This document shows positions 14,684 through 23,228 of a DNA stretch of 40,954 nt, piece after piece. The stretch comes from an uncultured Bacilli bacterium (GTDB taxonomy: Bacteria > Bacillota_I > Bacilli_A > RF39 > UBA660), in the NCBI GenBank assembly GCA_934101185.1, contig CAKOQD010000007.1, forward strand, positions 1 through 40,954, read 5' to 3'. Position 1 is the stretch's first letter; each line of letters opens with the position of its first letter. The notes under the pieces were generated by a model that saw only the letters and a list, made by a program, of their open reading frames with translations, did no database searches and was not told where the DNA came from. A program made the translations under genes and the position numbers.

Positions 14684-15032
14684 AGGTCAGTCATTAGTAT
14701 TATTTGTCTTTTTAATACCAGTATTTATTGCAATATTTGCTTATATATTTGATACTTGTTATATTAAAATAAATGATAATAAACTTGATAATCTTAGCTC
14801 AATTGCAATGAATTATGTTTTAATGAATAAAGACAAAATAGAAATAGAACAATTAATATTAGATAATGATGCTGATATTAAAATAATAAATATTACAAAT
14901 AGTGAAGTACATCTAAAAAAAGAAGTGGATTCAATATTTGGTTCTATTATAGGAATTAAAAAATACAACTTAGATTCTGTTTATACAGGATATGTTGATT
15001 CAAACAATAAAATAAGAATAAAGAAGGGTTAA
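14673..15032 (+). CDS. TadE/TadF-like pseudopilin
   Basis: 119 residues, MNNKGQSLVLFVFLIPVFIA: short leader ending in glycine and a single hydrophobic helix, followed by a ~85-residue strand-rich part. Unlike the two preceding genes, the +5 glutamate is replaced (QSLVLF), so peptidase processing or assembly may differ. Overlaps the previous gene by 11 bases and ends 2 bases before the next. Confidence 0.65.
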   Translation: MNNKGQSLVLFVFLIPVFIAIFAYIFDTCYIKINDNKLDNLSSIAMNYVLMNKDKIEIEQLILDNDADIKIINITNSEVHLKKEVDSIFGSIIGIKKYNLDSVYTGYVDSNNKIRIKKG

Positions 15033-15034
15033 TT

Positions 15035-15781
15035 ATGAAAAAGGATAAAGGAAAAATTATATCGATTACTTCCACAACGGGTGGTGTAGGTAAAACTATT
15101 ACAACACTTAATCTAGCGGGATCTTATCATTTACTTGGATATAAAGTTTTAATTATTGATTTTGACTTATTCGGGGGAGATATTGCTCTTTCTTTAAACT
15201 TAAAATGTGATAAAACAGTATTTAATCTAGTTCTTGATTTATCTAATAATAGGTATGAAAAAGTTGAAGACTATATCTATAAATATAATGATAATATTGA
15301 TATAATTTCTGCTCCAAAAGATCCTAGACAAGCTAATAAGATTGATTCTAAATATATTCCTTTAATCTTAGATAGTGTTTTATATAAATATGATGCTATT
15401 CTTATAGATACTACTCATGTTTTAAATGAAACTAATGTTATTTTGTTTGATAATTCTGATAGTATATTAGTCCTATTTAGTAATGATTTATATTCACTTA
15501 AAAATACTAGAACTTTTATATCTATACTAAAAGATGCTAATTATACTAATTATTCTACTGTATTAAATGAATCAATACTAGGTAGAAACTATTATAATTC
15601 TTATGATATGAGAACTATTATTAAATCTAATATAGATTTTACTATACCTAAAACACTTCATATTAGTAAAATAGATAAAATAATATCATCAGGACAAATA
15701 CCTATTTTATTAAATAATAGAAAAGATAATAAACATTATGAATTGATTGCAAAAAAACTTATTGAGGAGGTGTCTAAATGA
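15035..15781 (+). CDS. TadZ/CpaE-like ParA-type ATPase
   Basis: 248 residues. A deviant Walker A STTGGVGKTITTLNLA at the N-terminus (threonine in place of the usual signature lysine of KGGVGKT), switch-like DFDLFGGDIALSLN and a Walker B-like DAILIDTTH. The family (MinD/ParA superfamily, TadZ/CpaE) positions the pilus machine at the pole or membrane. Loss of the signature lysine that completes the dimer active site is common in TadZ. Overlaps tadA by 4 bases (ATGA), so coupled. Confidence 0.75.
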   Translation: MKKDKGKIISITSTTGGVGKTITTLNLAGSYHLLGYKVLIIDFDLFGGDIALSLNLKCDKTVFNLVLDLSNNRYEKVEDYIYKYNDNIDIISAPKDPRQANKIDSKYIPLILDSVLYKYDAILIDTTHVLNETNVILFDNSDSILVLFSNDLYSLKNTRTFISILKDANYTNYSTVLNESILGRNYYNSYDMRTIIKSNIDFTIPKTLHISKIDKIISSGQIPILLNNRKDNKHYELIAKKLIEEVSK

Positions 15782-17115
15782 GAAAAACACTTTCTGAGTT
15801 ATTTGAAATAGAAAATAAAAAAAGTAATTACATTAATTCTGAAGTTAGTGATTATAGTGTTTTTAAAGATAAAAACTTATTAGATTCTTTAAGAAATAAG
15901 ATAATACAAAATATAATAGATAATGATTTATCAGATAGTAAGTATCTTGAAGAATACATTAATGATGAAATTAATACATCACTTGAGGGTTATGATTTAA
16001 CTAATTTAGAAAGAAACCATATATTTAATTTAATTGAAAATGAAATAAATGGATATGGTCCAATTACTGAATTATTAGATGATAAAAGTATTACTGAAAT
16101 AATGGTTAATGCACCGGATGAAATCTATATTGAAATAGATGGTAAAATTATTAAAGATGATTCTGTTTCATTTATAAATGATGAACATATTATAAGAACA
16201 ATTCAAAGGATGATACAACCTCTTGGTAGAACTATAGATATAGCTAATCCTATGGTTGACTCAAGACTTAGTGATGGTTCAAGAATTAATGCTGTAATAC
16301 CACCGCTTGCTCTTAATGGGCCAGTGCTTACTATAAGAAAGTTTAAAGAAAACTTATCTACCGCTGATGACTTAATTAGAAATGGTACATTTACACCATA
16401 TATGGCAAGATTCTTAGATGCTTGTGTAAGAGCTAAACTTAATATATTAGTATGTGGTGGAACTGGTTCTGGTAAAACTACAGTACTTAATGTTTTATCA
16501 TCATTTATACCAAGTGATGAAAGAATTATTACAATTGAAGATGCAGCAGAGTTAAAATTAAAACAAAGTCATGTTATTTCTTTAGAGACTAGAACAATGA
16601 ATTATGAAAAAGAAGGAGAAGTAACAATAAGAGATTTAGTAATAAATTCCCTTCGTATGAGACCAGATCGTATAATAGTCGGAGAAGTACGTGGTAAAGA
16701 AGCATTTGACATGTTACAAGCAATGAATACAGGACATGAAGGTTCTTTATCAACACTACATGCTAATGGAGCATCAGATGCATTAAATAGACTTGAAACA
16801 ATGGTACTTATGGCAGGTATTCAAATACCAGTACTAGCAATAAGAGAATATATAGAAAATGCTATTGATATAGTAGTTAATATAGAAAGATTATCAGATG
16901 GTAAAAGAAAGATTACTTCAATATGTGAAGTATGTGGATTAAAAGATGATAGAATTAATTTAAAAGAAATATTTGCATTCAAACAAAAAGGTCTTACTGA
17001 AAGTGGTGAAGTAAATGGTTCATTTGTTTTATACAAGTATGTTCCTAAAGTATATAGTAAGATCAAAAGTAAAGGTATAAAAGATGTAGATGATATATTT
17101 GAAAAATTAATGTAA
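15778..17115 (+). CDS. tadA: Tad pilus assembly ATPase TadA/CpaF
   Basis: 445 residues; secretion ATPase that drives pilin extrusion. N-terminal helical domain, then GYGPITELLDDKSITEIMVN (typical CpaF entry). Walker A is CGGTGSGKTT (about 225-234). The Asp-box/Walker B region is ITIEDAAEL and PDRIIVGEVRG, and the His box lies in NTGHEGSLSTLHAN. A cysteine pair (SICEVCG) near residue 380 is not general in the family. Length is typical. Co-transcribed with tadB/tadC 20 bases downstream. Confidence 0.92.
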   Translation: MRKTLSELFEIENKKSNYINSEVSDYSVFKDKNLLDSLRNKIIQNIIDNDLSDSKYLEEYINDEINTSLEGYDLTNLERNHIFNLIENEINGYGPITELLDDKSITEIMVNAPDEIYIEIDGKIIKDDSVSFINDEHIIRTIQRMIQPLGRTIDIANPMVDSRLSDGSRINAVIPPLALNGPVLTIRKFKENLSTADDLIRNGTFTPYMARFLDACVRAKLNILVCGGTGSGKTTVLNVLSSFIPSDERIITIEDAAELKLKQSHVISLETRTMNYEKEGEVTIRDLVINSLRMRPDRIIVGEVRGKEAFDMLQAMNTGHEGSLSTLHANGASDALNRLETMVLMAGIQIPVLAIREYIENAIDIVVNIERLSDGKRKITSICEVCGLKDDRINLKEIFAFKQKGLTESGEVNGSFVLYKYVPKVYSKIKSKGIKDVDDIFEKLM

Positions 17116-17134
17116 TAGAAAGGAGACAATAACT

Positions 17135-18136
17135 ATGGAAAAATTATATATTACACTGCAATTTATAATAATTTTAGTAATAATTATTGTCTTTTTACTT
17201 GCTTTAAAAATACTTAATTCAATATCAAAAGAAAAAAGAATATCTAACTTTTCTATTACAGCTTTATCAGATAAACCAATATCATTTATAGAAAAACTAC
17301 AAAACTTATATTACTCAGTTATCAAATCAATTAGTAAAACTATTAGTAAAAGTAAAGTTTGTAATGACTATAGCAAGAAATATGAAAAATTTGTAGTGGT
17401 AGATGATACACATAAACAAACTAGTATGGATTTTATATCTAAAAAGATATTATTCTCAATACTTGCAGTACTATTAAGTATAATATCTAACATATTAAAG
17501 TTTAAAATGTTTTCATTCTTTCAAATATTAATAGCATTCTTATTTGGTTTCTTTATTCTTGATGTATTTTTAAAAATAAGAGAAAAGAAAGAAGAAAAAA
17601 GAATAGAACAAGATTTTTTAAAAGCAGTTATTATTATGAATAATGCTTTTAAATCAGGAAGAAGTATAATGCAAGCAGTAGAGTTAGTATCAACAGAATT
17701 AGAAGGTCCAATTAGTAATGAGTTTAAGAAAATATTAATTGATTTAACTTATGGTTTAGAATTAGAGGTAGTGTTTGATAGATTTGCTTCTCGTGTTAAA
17801 TTAGAAGAAGTAAAATATATGGCATCATCTTTAGTAATATTGAATGAAACTGGTGGTAAAATTACTAAGATATTTTCTTCTATTGAAAGAAGCTTTATAG
17901 AAAGAAAAAGAATAAAAGATGAAATGAATTCAACTCTTGCATTATCTAATTTTGTATTTAAAGTACTTGTTGCTATTCCATTTATAATATTTGTACTTAT
18001 TTATTTTATGGATCCTACTTACTTTATACCCCTTATTAAAGAGCCACTTGGTAATCTAATATTAGTTTTAATAATTCTAATATATATAATATATATAGTA
18101 CTAGTAAAGAAAATAGTAAAGATAAGAGAGTGGTAA
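17135..18136 (+). CDS. tadB: Tad pilus inner-membrane platform protein TadB
   Basis: 333 residues, GspF-type fold. N-terminal membrane helix (LQFIIILVIIIVFLLALKIL), a pair around 100-140, the cytoplasmic type II secretion F domain (IIMNNAFKSGRSIMQAVELVSTELEGP ... RVKLEEVKYMASSLVI ... ETGGKITKIFSSIERS) and a C-terminal helix pair. Preceded by GAAAGGAG. One base separates it from tadC. Confidence 0.85.
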   Translation: MEKLYITLQFIIILVIIIVFLLALKILNSISKEKRISNFSITALSDKPISFIEKLQNLYYSVIKSISKTISKSKVCNDYSKKYEKFVVVDDTHKQTSMDFISKKILFSILAVLLSIISNILKFKMFSFFQILIAFLFGFFILDVFLKIREKKEEKRIEQDFLKAVIIMNNAFKSGRSIMQAVELVSTELEGPISNEFKKILIDLTYGLELEVVFDRFASRVKLEEVKYMASSLVILNETGGKITKIFSSIERSFIERKRIKDEMNSTLALSNFVFKVLVAIPFIIFVLIYFMDPTYFIPLIKEPLGNLILVLIILIYIIYIVLVKKIVKIREW

Positions 18137-18137
18137 C

Positions 18138-18842
18138 ATGAGAAATAAAAAAAATATTATAGAATATAAAATATATAGTGCAAAGCAAATTAAAAAGATG
18201 CAAGAAAAAGTTGCTTATTTAGGAATAGATTCTAAATATGATGCAATAAAATTATTAAATATTAGATTAGTGTCTTCTATTTTGGTGTTTTTTGTGATAT
18301 TATATTTCTTGAGTTTTGGTTATTTACTTGCACCAATTATTGCATTTTTAGTATATGTATTATTTATACCAATTGTACTTGATACTAAAATAAATGAAAA
18401 AAGAAAAGTACTAGAACAAGATGCACTTTATTTCTTTGAAGTGTTTGCGCTTTCTCTTGAAGCAGGAAGGACTATTAAAACGTCACTTGAAATAACTTCA
18501 AGGAATATAGATTCATCTTTATCATTAGAGATTCAAAAAGTATTAAAGGATATAACTCTTGGAAAGGATTTAAATAGTTCTTTAGAGGATTTAAGGAAAA
18601 GAATACCTAGTGATACGGTAAATAATATAATATTAAATATTCAACAAGCTAATACTTTTGGTAATGATATAGTGGAAACTATGTATAATCAAATAGATTA
18701 TTTAAGAGAAAAAAGAGTATTAGAGACTAAAGCAATAATTAGTAAAATGCCAGTAAAAATAAGTATAGTATCAGTAATATTTTTTATACCACTGTTATTA
18801 CTTTTACTGCTTGGACCAATGTTAATTAAATTACTTAATTAA
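18138..18842 (+). CDS. tadC: Tad pilus inner-membrane platform protein TadC
   Basis: 234 residues, second GspF-like platform subunit: a membrane pair at about 45-85, cytoplasmic domain YFFEVFALSLEAGRTIKTSLEI ... DLNSSLEDLRKRIPSDTVNNII ... QANTFGNDIV, and a C-terminal membrane helix (VSVIFFIPLLLLLLLGPML). Forms the membrane base of the pilus with TadB. Last gene of the operon. No prepilin peptidase (TadV) or TadG is present, so these must be elsewhere. yebC follows after 11 bases and may be read from the same transcript. Confidence 0.82.
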   Translation: MRNKKNIIEYKIYSAKQIKKMQEKVAYLGIDSKYDAIKLLNIRLVSSILVFFVILYFLSFGYLLAPIIAFLVYVLFIPIVLDTKINEKRKVLEQDALYFFEVFALSLEAGRTIKTSLEITSRNIDSSLSLEIQKVLKDITLGKDLNSSLEDLRKRIPSDTVNNIILNIQQANTFGNDIVETMYNQIDYLREKRVLETKAIISKMPVKISIVSVIFFIPLLLLLLLGPMLIKLLN

Positions 18843-18853
18843 GGAGGAATAAA

Positions 18854-19579
18854 ATGAGTGGACATTCAAAATGGGCAACAATTAAAAGAAAAAAAGGTTT
18901 AATAGATGCTGAAAGAAGTAAAGTGTTTCAAAAACTTACTAAAGAAATCTATGTAGCTGCTAAAGGAGGAGATAAAAATCCTGATAATAATCCTTCGCTT
19001 AGAATGATTATTGATAAAGCTAAAGCAGAAAATATGCCAAAAGATAGAATACAAGCTGCTATTGATAAAGCACATAATGCTAGTGATTCAACAAATTATG
19101 AAGCAGTAAGGTATGAAGGATATGGACCAAATGGGGTAGCAGTTATGGTTGATTGTTTAACTGATAATAGAAATAGAACTGCTAGTATGGTACGTGCTGC
19201 TTTTACTAAACGTGGAGGTAATTTAGGTACTGATGGGTCAGTTAGTTATATGTTTGAAAAGAAAGGTGTTATAGTGCTTCCTAAGACATATAATGAAGAT
19301 GATGTTATGATGATTGCACTAGATAATGATGCATTAGACTTCTTAGTAGAAGACGATTCATATGTTATTTATACTACTTTTGAAAACTTTATTAATATGA
19401 ATAAAGCTCTAGAAGATTCAGGTATTGAAGATAAAATAATGAATGAAGTTAGATTTATACCTAATATGACTGTATCTTTAGATGAGGCTCATAAAGAAAA
19501 AATATATAATTTAGTTGATGCACTAGAAGACATCGAAGATGTTCAAGATGTATATACTAATTTAAATGAAGAAGAATAG
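18854..19579 (+). CDS. yebC: YebC/PmpR-family DNA- or ribosome-associated regulator
   Basis: 241 residues with the family signature MSGHSKWATIKRKKGLIDAE, followed by KLTKEIYVAAKGG and NMPKDRIQAAIDKA, the three-domain YebC/TACO1 layout of normal length. YebC proteins were described as transcription regulators. More recent work places family members at ribosomes stalled on proline-rich sequences. Ribosome site AAGGAGG is 5 bases upstream of ATG 18854. A 7-bp hairpin terminator overlaps the stop. Confidence 0.93.
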   Translation: MSGHSKWATIKRKKGLIDAERSKVFQKLTKEIYVAAKGGDKNPDNNPSLRMIIDKAKAENMPKDRIQAAIDKAHNASDSTNYEAVRYEGYGPNGVAVMVDCLTDNRNRTASMVRAAFTKRGGNLGTDGSVSYMFEKKGVIVLPKTYNEDDVMMIALDNDALDFLVEDDSYVIYTTFENFINMNKALEDSGIEDKIMNEVRFIPNMTVSLDEAHKEKIYNLVDALEDIEDVQDVYTNLNEEE

Positions 19580-19594
19580 AAATATTCTTTTTTT
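19572..19594 (+). terminator. Terminator after yebC
   Basis: AAGAATA-GAAA-TATTCTT then seven Ts. The next gene's ribosome site starts 2 bases later. Confidence 0.7.
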
Positions 19595-19605
19595 ATGGAG
19601 GCAAT

Positions 19606-20283
19606 ATGTTAGAAAGATTAGAAATACTAATTGGAAATGAAAATATAAATAAAATAAAAGAAAAAAATATCCTAGTAATTGGACTTGGGGGAGTCGGAGG
19701 ATATGTTGTAGAATCGTTAATAAGAAGTGGCATAGAAAACATTGTACTAGTGGACTTCGATAAAATAGATGAAACAAATCTAAATAGACAAATAATTGCT
19801 ACAAGAAGTAATATAAATAAAAAGAAGACTGATGCTTTTTATGAGAGAATAATGGATATAAATGATAAAGTAAAAGTAATAAAAATAGATAAGTTTATAG
19901 ATGAATCAAATTATAAAGAATTATTTGATTATAAAATAGATTACTTAATAGACTGTTGTGATCATATAATAACAAAAAAACTATTAATAAAAGAATGCTT
20001 AAATAGAAAGATTAAGTTTATTACATCAATGGGAACTGGTTATAAACTAGATCCTTCGAAACTAGAAATAACTGATATAAGAAAAACTAGTTATGATAAG
20101 ATAGCAAAAATACTTAGAAAATGGGTAAAGGATGAAAATATCAAAGGAAAAATAATTTGTGTTTCATCAACAGAAAAACCAATTATAAATAAGGAAACAA
20201 AAAAGATTGGTAGTAATAGTTTTGTACCACCAAGTGCAGGATTACTTATTACTAGTTATGTAATCAGGGATATTATTAAGTAA
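19606..20283 (+). CDS. tcdA: tRNA threonylcarbamoyladenosine dehydratase (TcdA/ThiF family)
   Basis: 225 residues, E1-like fold. The N-terminal LERLEILIGNENINKIKEKN precedes the nucleotide-binding VIGLGGVGGYVVESLIRSGI. NLNRQIIATRSNI carries the adenylation Arg, and YLIDCCDHIITK has the TcdA-like double cysteine. TcdA (CsdL) cyclises t6A37 of tRNA into ct6A, dehydrating it with ATP. The order of motifs and CVSSTEKP plus NSFVPPSAGL near the end match TcdA better than ThiF or MoeB, which carry zinc CxxC motifs not seen here. ATG at 19606 after GGAGG. Confidence 0.82.
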   Translation: MLERLEILIGNENINKIKEKNILVIGLGGVGGYVVESLIRSGIENIVLVDFDKIDETNLNRQIIATRSNINKKKTDAFYERIMDINDKVKVIKIDKFIDESNYKELFDYKIDYLIDCCDHIITKKLLIKECLNRKIKFITSMGTGYKLDPSKLEITDIRKTSYDKIAKILRKWVKDENIKGKIICVSSTEKPIINKETKKIGSNSFVPPSAGLLITSYVIRDIIK

Positions 20284-20311
20284 ATGTCCTTACAAAAATA
20301 AAAGAAATTAC

Positions 20312-20340
20312 TTGTATAAAACTACAAAAAGTAGTATATT
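20312..20340 (+). promoter_or_regulatory. Promoter of candidate antitoxin RNA (copy 2)
   Basis: TTGTAT, 17 bases, TATATT. The spacer holds CTACAAAAAGTAG, an inverted repeat that on the minus strand is followed by TTTTAT and could end the facing peptide transcript. Confidence 0.65.
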
Positions 20341-20346
20341 ATATAT

Positions 20347-20432
20347 AAAGAAGCACGTTTTTTATGAACGTCAGCTTCAGGTTTGAAACAAAAAGCGACG
20401 TTTCTCTAAAGTAGAGAGACGTCGCAATTAAT
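20347..20432 (+). ncRNA. Candidate two-hairpin antitoxin RNA (copy 2)
   Basis: Hairpin 1 is 20350-20378 (GAAGC-A-CGTT / AACG-TCA-GCTTC). Hairpin 2 is 20395-20425 (GCGACGTTTCTCT / AGAGAGACGTCGC, 13 bp with one G-T), then a T-rich tail. Same plan as copies 1 and 3. Ends are predicted. Confidence 0.6.
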
Positions 20433-20444
20433 ATTAATTATTAC

Positions 20445-20525
20445 TTAAAGTATTACTAAGATGATAATCAATAGTAAAAGGATAACTATAAGTAGAACAG
20501 ATATTAATAAATCTTTCTTTCTCAT
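20445..20525 (-). CDS. Small hydrophobic peptide, candidate type I toxin (copy 2)
   Basis: 26 residues: MRKKDLL followed by ISVLLIVILLLLIIILVIL. A basic start and then an uninterrupted hydrophobic helix. ATG at 20525, GAGGTGA at 20537-20531. Promoter TTGACA-17-TATATT. The leader contains GCGTCGGCTTCACT, resembling ACGTCAGCTTCA in hairpin 1 of the facing RNA. The downstream minus-strand sequence (TGAAGCTGACG) is its near complement, so the transcript could fold its 3' part back on its leader. Closest in plan to copies 1 and 3. Confidence 0.62.
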   Translation of the reverse strand: MRKKDLLISVLLIVILLLLIIILVIL

Positions 20526-20589
20526 AACTATCACCTCACTTTCTATGATAGAATAGTGAAGCCGACGCCCACAACGAACATGCAATATA

Positions 20590-20618
20590 AATATAACAAA
20601 TAAATGTTTGTGTGTCAA
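20590..20618 (-). promoter_or_regulatory. Toxin promoter, copy 2
   Basis: Minus strand TTGACA (20618-20613), 17 bases, TATATT (20595-20590), within the conserved ACTTGACACACAAACA. Confidence 0.7.
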
Positions 20619-20655
20619 GTTTATTGAGGAGAAGAAACAAAAAGAGAAATAGTGC

Positions 20656-20684
20656 TTGAAAAAGTACTATTTTTATTATAAAAT
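20656..20684 (+). promoter_or_regulatory. Promoter of poly-G gene 3
   Basis: TTGAAA, 17 bases, TAAAAT, followed by TTAACTTATAAGAAACTATG as in gene 2. An extra ~85 bases separate it from the ribosome site. Confidence 0.6.
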
Positions 20685-20796
20685 TAACTTATAAGAAACT
20701 ATGAAAGAAAAATGATTCTTATTATTTCAAACATGAAATCGGGTAAAATAATTTGAAAATTGTATATTTTTTAATAAAAACTAAGGAGGAAATAGC

Positions 20797-22495
20797 ATGA
20801 ACAAATATTCGTATGGGGGGGGGGCAAAATACCTATAACCCTTTAAAAAGTAAAGGAAGAAATAAAAAGATAATAACTATAATAATATTTCTAATACTAA
20901 TAGTAGTTAGTATTTCTTTTGCTTTGTTTAATCCAAGTATTAACTTACTAGGAAGAAGAAATATAAAAATATCTAAATGTGAACTAGATATTAACTTTAA
21001 AGAAAGTGATGAGTTAATGCTAATTAGTAAGTATCCTATATCTACAAGACAAGCCCTTGAAGGAGGCTATAAACCTAAAACAGTTACTATAACTAATAAT
21101 TCTACATGCGATATGGCGTATTATAAATTAACTATAAAAGATTTAATAAACTCGTCTATTAACAAAGATGTAATACAATATCATGTAGTAGATAAACAAA
21201 ATACTATGACATATAAACTTGGAGATGTAAATGGAGATGGTGAAATTAACGTTTTAGATGTAAATTATACAAAAGAACTTTATATAGATGAAGCGTCAAC
21301 TTATAAATATAATGTATTGGCACCAGATGTAAATGGCGATAAAAAAATTACAAAAGAAGATATGGATTTAATATTTAATTCTATTTTTGACAATTCTATG
21401 ATTTTCCCAGCAGGCACTCCACTTGAAGAAAAAACAAAAACTAAAGAGATAATAGATGTAAATCCAGATACATTCTTAATAGAAAACTCACTAGAAAAAG
21501 GAAAAACACATGAATATGAAATAATAATGTGGATAAGTAATGCTGCTACTAATAATGATTTATATGTAAATGGAGATACAACAAAACCTATTGAGTATAA
21601 ATATGCACTTAATATTGAAGCAACCGATAAAAAACCATTTGTACCAGTTACCGCATCAGAGTTTGCATTAGCAAATGTAGGACAAAATGGTCTTGAAGAA
21701 GTAACTCATACAATAGATGATACATTACAAGTAGATAGTAAGTTTGCAACAGAATATAGATATCGTGGAGGAAACTCAGTAGTAAAAAATTATGTAACAT
21801 TCAATAATGAAACATGGAGAATAATAGGAATAATACCTACTGAAGATACAACTGGCAATGTAGAAAATAGAATTAAAATAATAAGAGATGCTTCAATAGG
21901 AAATAAATATTGGAATGAAACAAAAGATACAACAACTAATACATATAATAATTGGGTAACAGGAACATTAAATACATATTTAAATAATGATTATTATAAT
22001 ACATTAACAAGTGATGCAAAAAATATGATAGGGACAACAAAATATTATCTTGGAGGATACACTACTTCGAGTATAACATCAGATGTAATGTGGCAATATG
22101 AAAGAAAAAAATCAAATGATTCTTCAGGCACGTACTATGCTAGAACAAATCCAATAATGCAAAATGATGCAAATAAGAAGATAGCAATAATGTATGCAAG
22201 TGATTATGGATATGCGGCATCAAAAGAATGTACAAGTAATTTGGATATATATAATAATTCTCAAAGTTGTGTGACAACAAATAATTGGTTAGATAAAAGT
22301 GAAGATACATGGTTACATACACAATATTCATCCCATGCTTATGACACGTTCTCGGTGTACTCAAGTGGACTTGTTGGTATCAGCGACGTTAACGTCTACA
22401 AGTATGCAGTTCATCCAACGTTAACTTTATCATCAAATGTAAAAATATCCGGAGGATTTGGTACTAGTTCTGATCCGTATAAGTTAAGTTTATAA
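20797..22495 (+). CDS. Phase-variable surface protein 3 with dockerin-like repeats (poly-G out of frame, OFF)
   Basis: ATG at 20797 with AAGGAGGA upstream. The ten-G tract makes the product MNKYSYGGGAKYL and stop. One G fewer restores ~565 residues; the uninterrupted long frame is open from an ATG at 20813 that has no ribosome site. After the tract come a membrane/signal segment (IITIIIFLILIVVSISFALF) and a TasA-like strand-rich part (KCELDINFKESDELM ... TVTITNNSTCDMAYYKL). At about residues 136-190 are two calcium-loop repeats (GDVNGDGEINVLD and PDVNGDKKITKED), a dockerin type I pattern. The C-terminal ~300 residues are the DUF6273-like domain shared with genes 1 and 2 (FNNETWRIIGIIP ... SDVMWQYERK ... 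VHPTLTL). A terminator follows the stop. Confidence 0.75.
20815..20824 (+). repeat. Ten-G homopolymer in surface gene 3
   Basis: Ten Gs after the conserved AAATATTCGTAT. The downstream sequence GCAAAATACCTATAA gives a stop in the shifted frame. Confidence 0.9.
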
Positions 22496-22520
22496 AGAGT
22501 TCTAATAACTCTTTTTTTTC
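22494..22520 (+). terminator. Terminator of surface gene 3
   Basis: AAAGAGTT-CTAAT-AACTCTTT followed by a T-run, overlapping the stop codon. Confidence 0.75.
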
Positions 22521-22547
22521 ATATAATTCTTTAGGGAGGTCTTAAAG

Positions 22548-23228
22548 ATGAAACAAATAATACCATTTGAAAAAGATATTTTATTTAAAACTAAGATTGG
22601 AGAACTTACTAGTATATCATTAGATAATGATTTAATTCTTAAGGGTGAGGATATAGTAACAGGTAACTTTTATATAAAAGGTACATATAAAATGATTAGT
22701 TCTTCTACTAATGAGGAGGAGTATAGTTATAAAATACCATGTGAAATACAAATAAATAATACTTATGATACATATGATTGTACTATTGATATAGATGATT
22801 TTTCATATGAAATTAAAAATGATGATACTCTTTGTGTTAAAATATCAGTACTTTTAGATAACTTAGTAAAAAAAGAAATCGAAGTAAAAGAAGAAAGAAA
22901 AGAAGAAGAATTAATTGATATGACAGATTCATTACCTATAAAAGAAGAACTAGAACAAGAAGAACCAGAAACTAAAAAAATCGAAGAATTAGTAGTCGAT
23001 GAGAGAAATATTGATCCTGTTAATGTTTTTAATGATATTAAATCTGATATAATTAGTGATACTGATGAAAGATATTTAACTTATAAAGTATATACTGTTC
23101 AAGAAGAAGATACTATTGAAAAGATTTGTACTAAATATAAAGTATCAGTTGATCAAATAAAGGATTATAATGATTTTGATAATCTTACTACTGGTTTAAA
23201 ATTACTTATACCTAATTCTAATGATTGA
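22548..23228 (+). CDS. SpoVID-like spore coat morphogenesis protein with C-terminal LysM
   Basis: 226 residues. The N-terminal ~115 residues (FEKDILFKTKIGELTSISLD then ENDxLILKGEDIVTGNFYIKGTY-type strands) recall the N-terminal domain of SpoVID (…ELLSISLDPD … VSIRGALKLTGEY). A charged Glu/Lys linker (115-165) follows, then a LysM module (YKVYTVQEEDTIEKICTKYK ... LKLLIPNSN). SpoVID locks the spore coat onto the forespore. The next gene is a CotS/YsxE-like kinase fold, and spoVID-ysxE is a neighbour pair in Bacillus, which strengthens the call. Much shorter than B. subtilis SpoVID (575), mainly in the acidic linker. ATG at 22548 after AGGGAGG. The generic alternative is a LysM protein. Confidence 0.55.
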   Translation: MKQIIPFEKDILFKTKIGELTSISLDNDLILKGEDIVTGNFYIKGTYKMISSSTNEEEYSYKIPCEIQINNTYDTYDCTIDIDDFSYEIKNDDTLCVKISVLLDNLVKKEIEVKEERKEEELIDMTDSLPIKEELEQEEPETKKIEELVVDERNIDPVNVFNDIKSDIISDTDERYLTYKVYTVQEEDTIEKICTKYKVSVDQIKDYNDFDNLTTGLKLLIPNSND

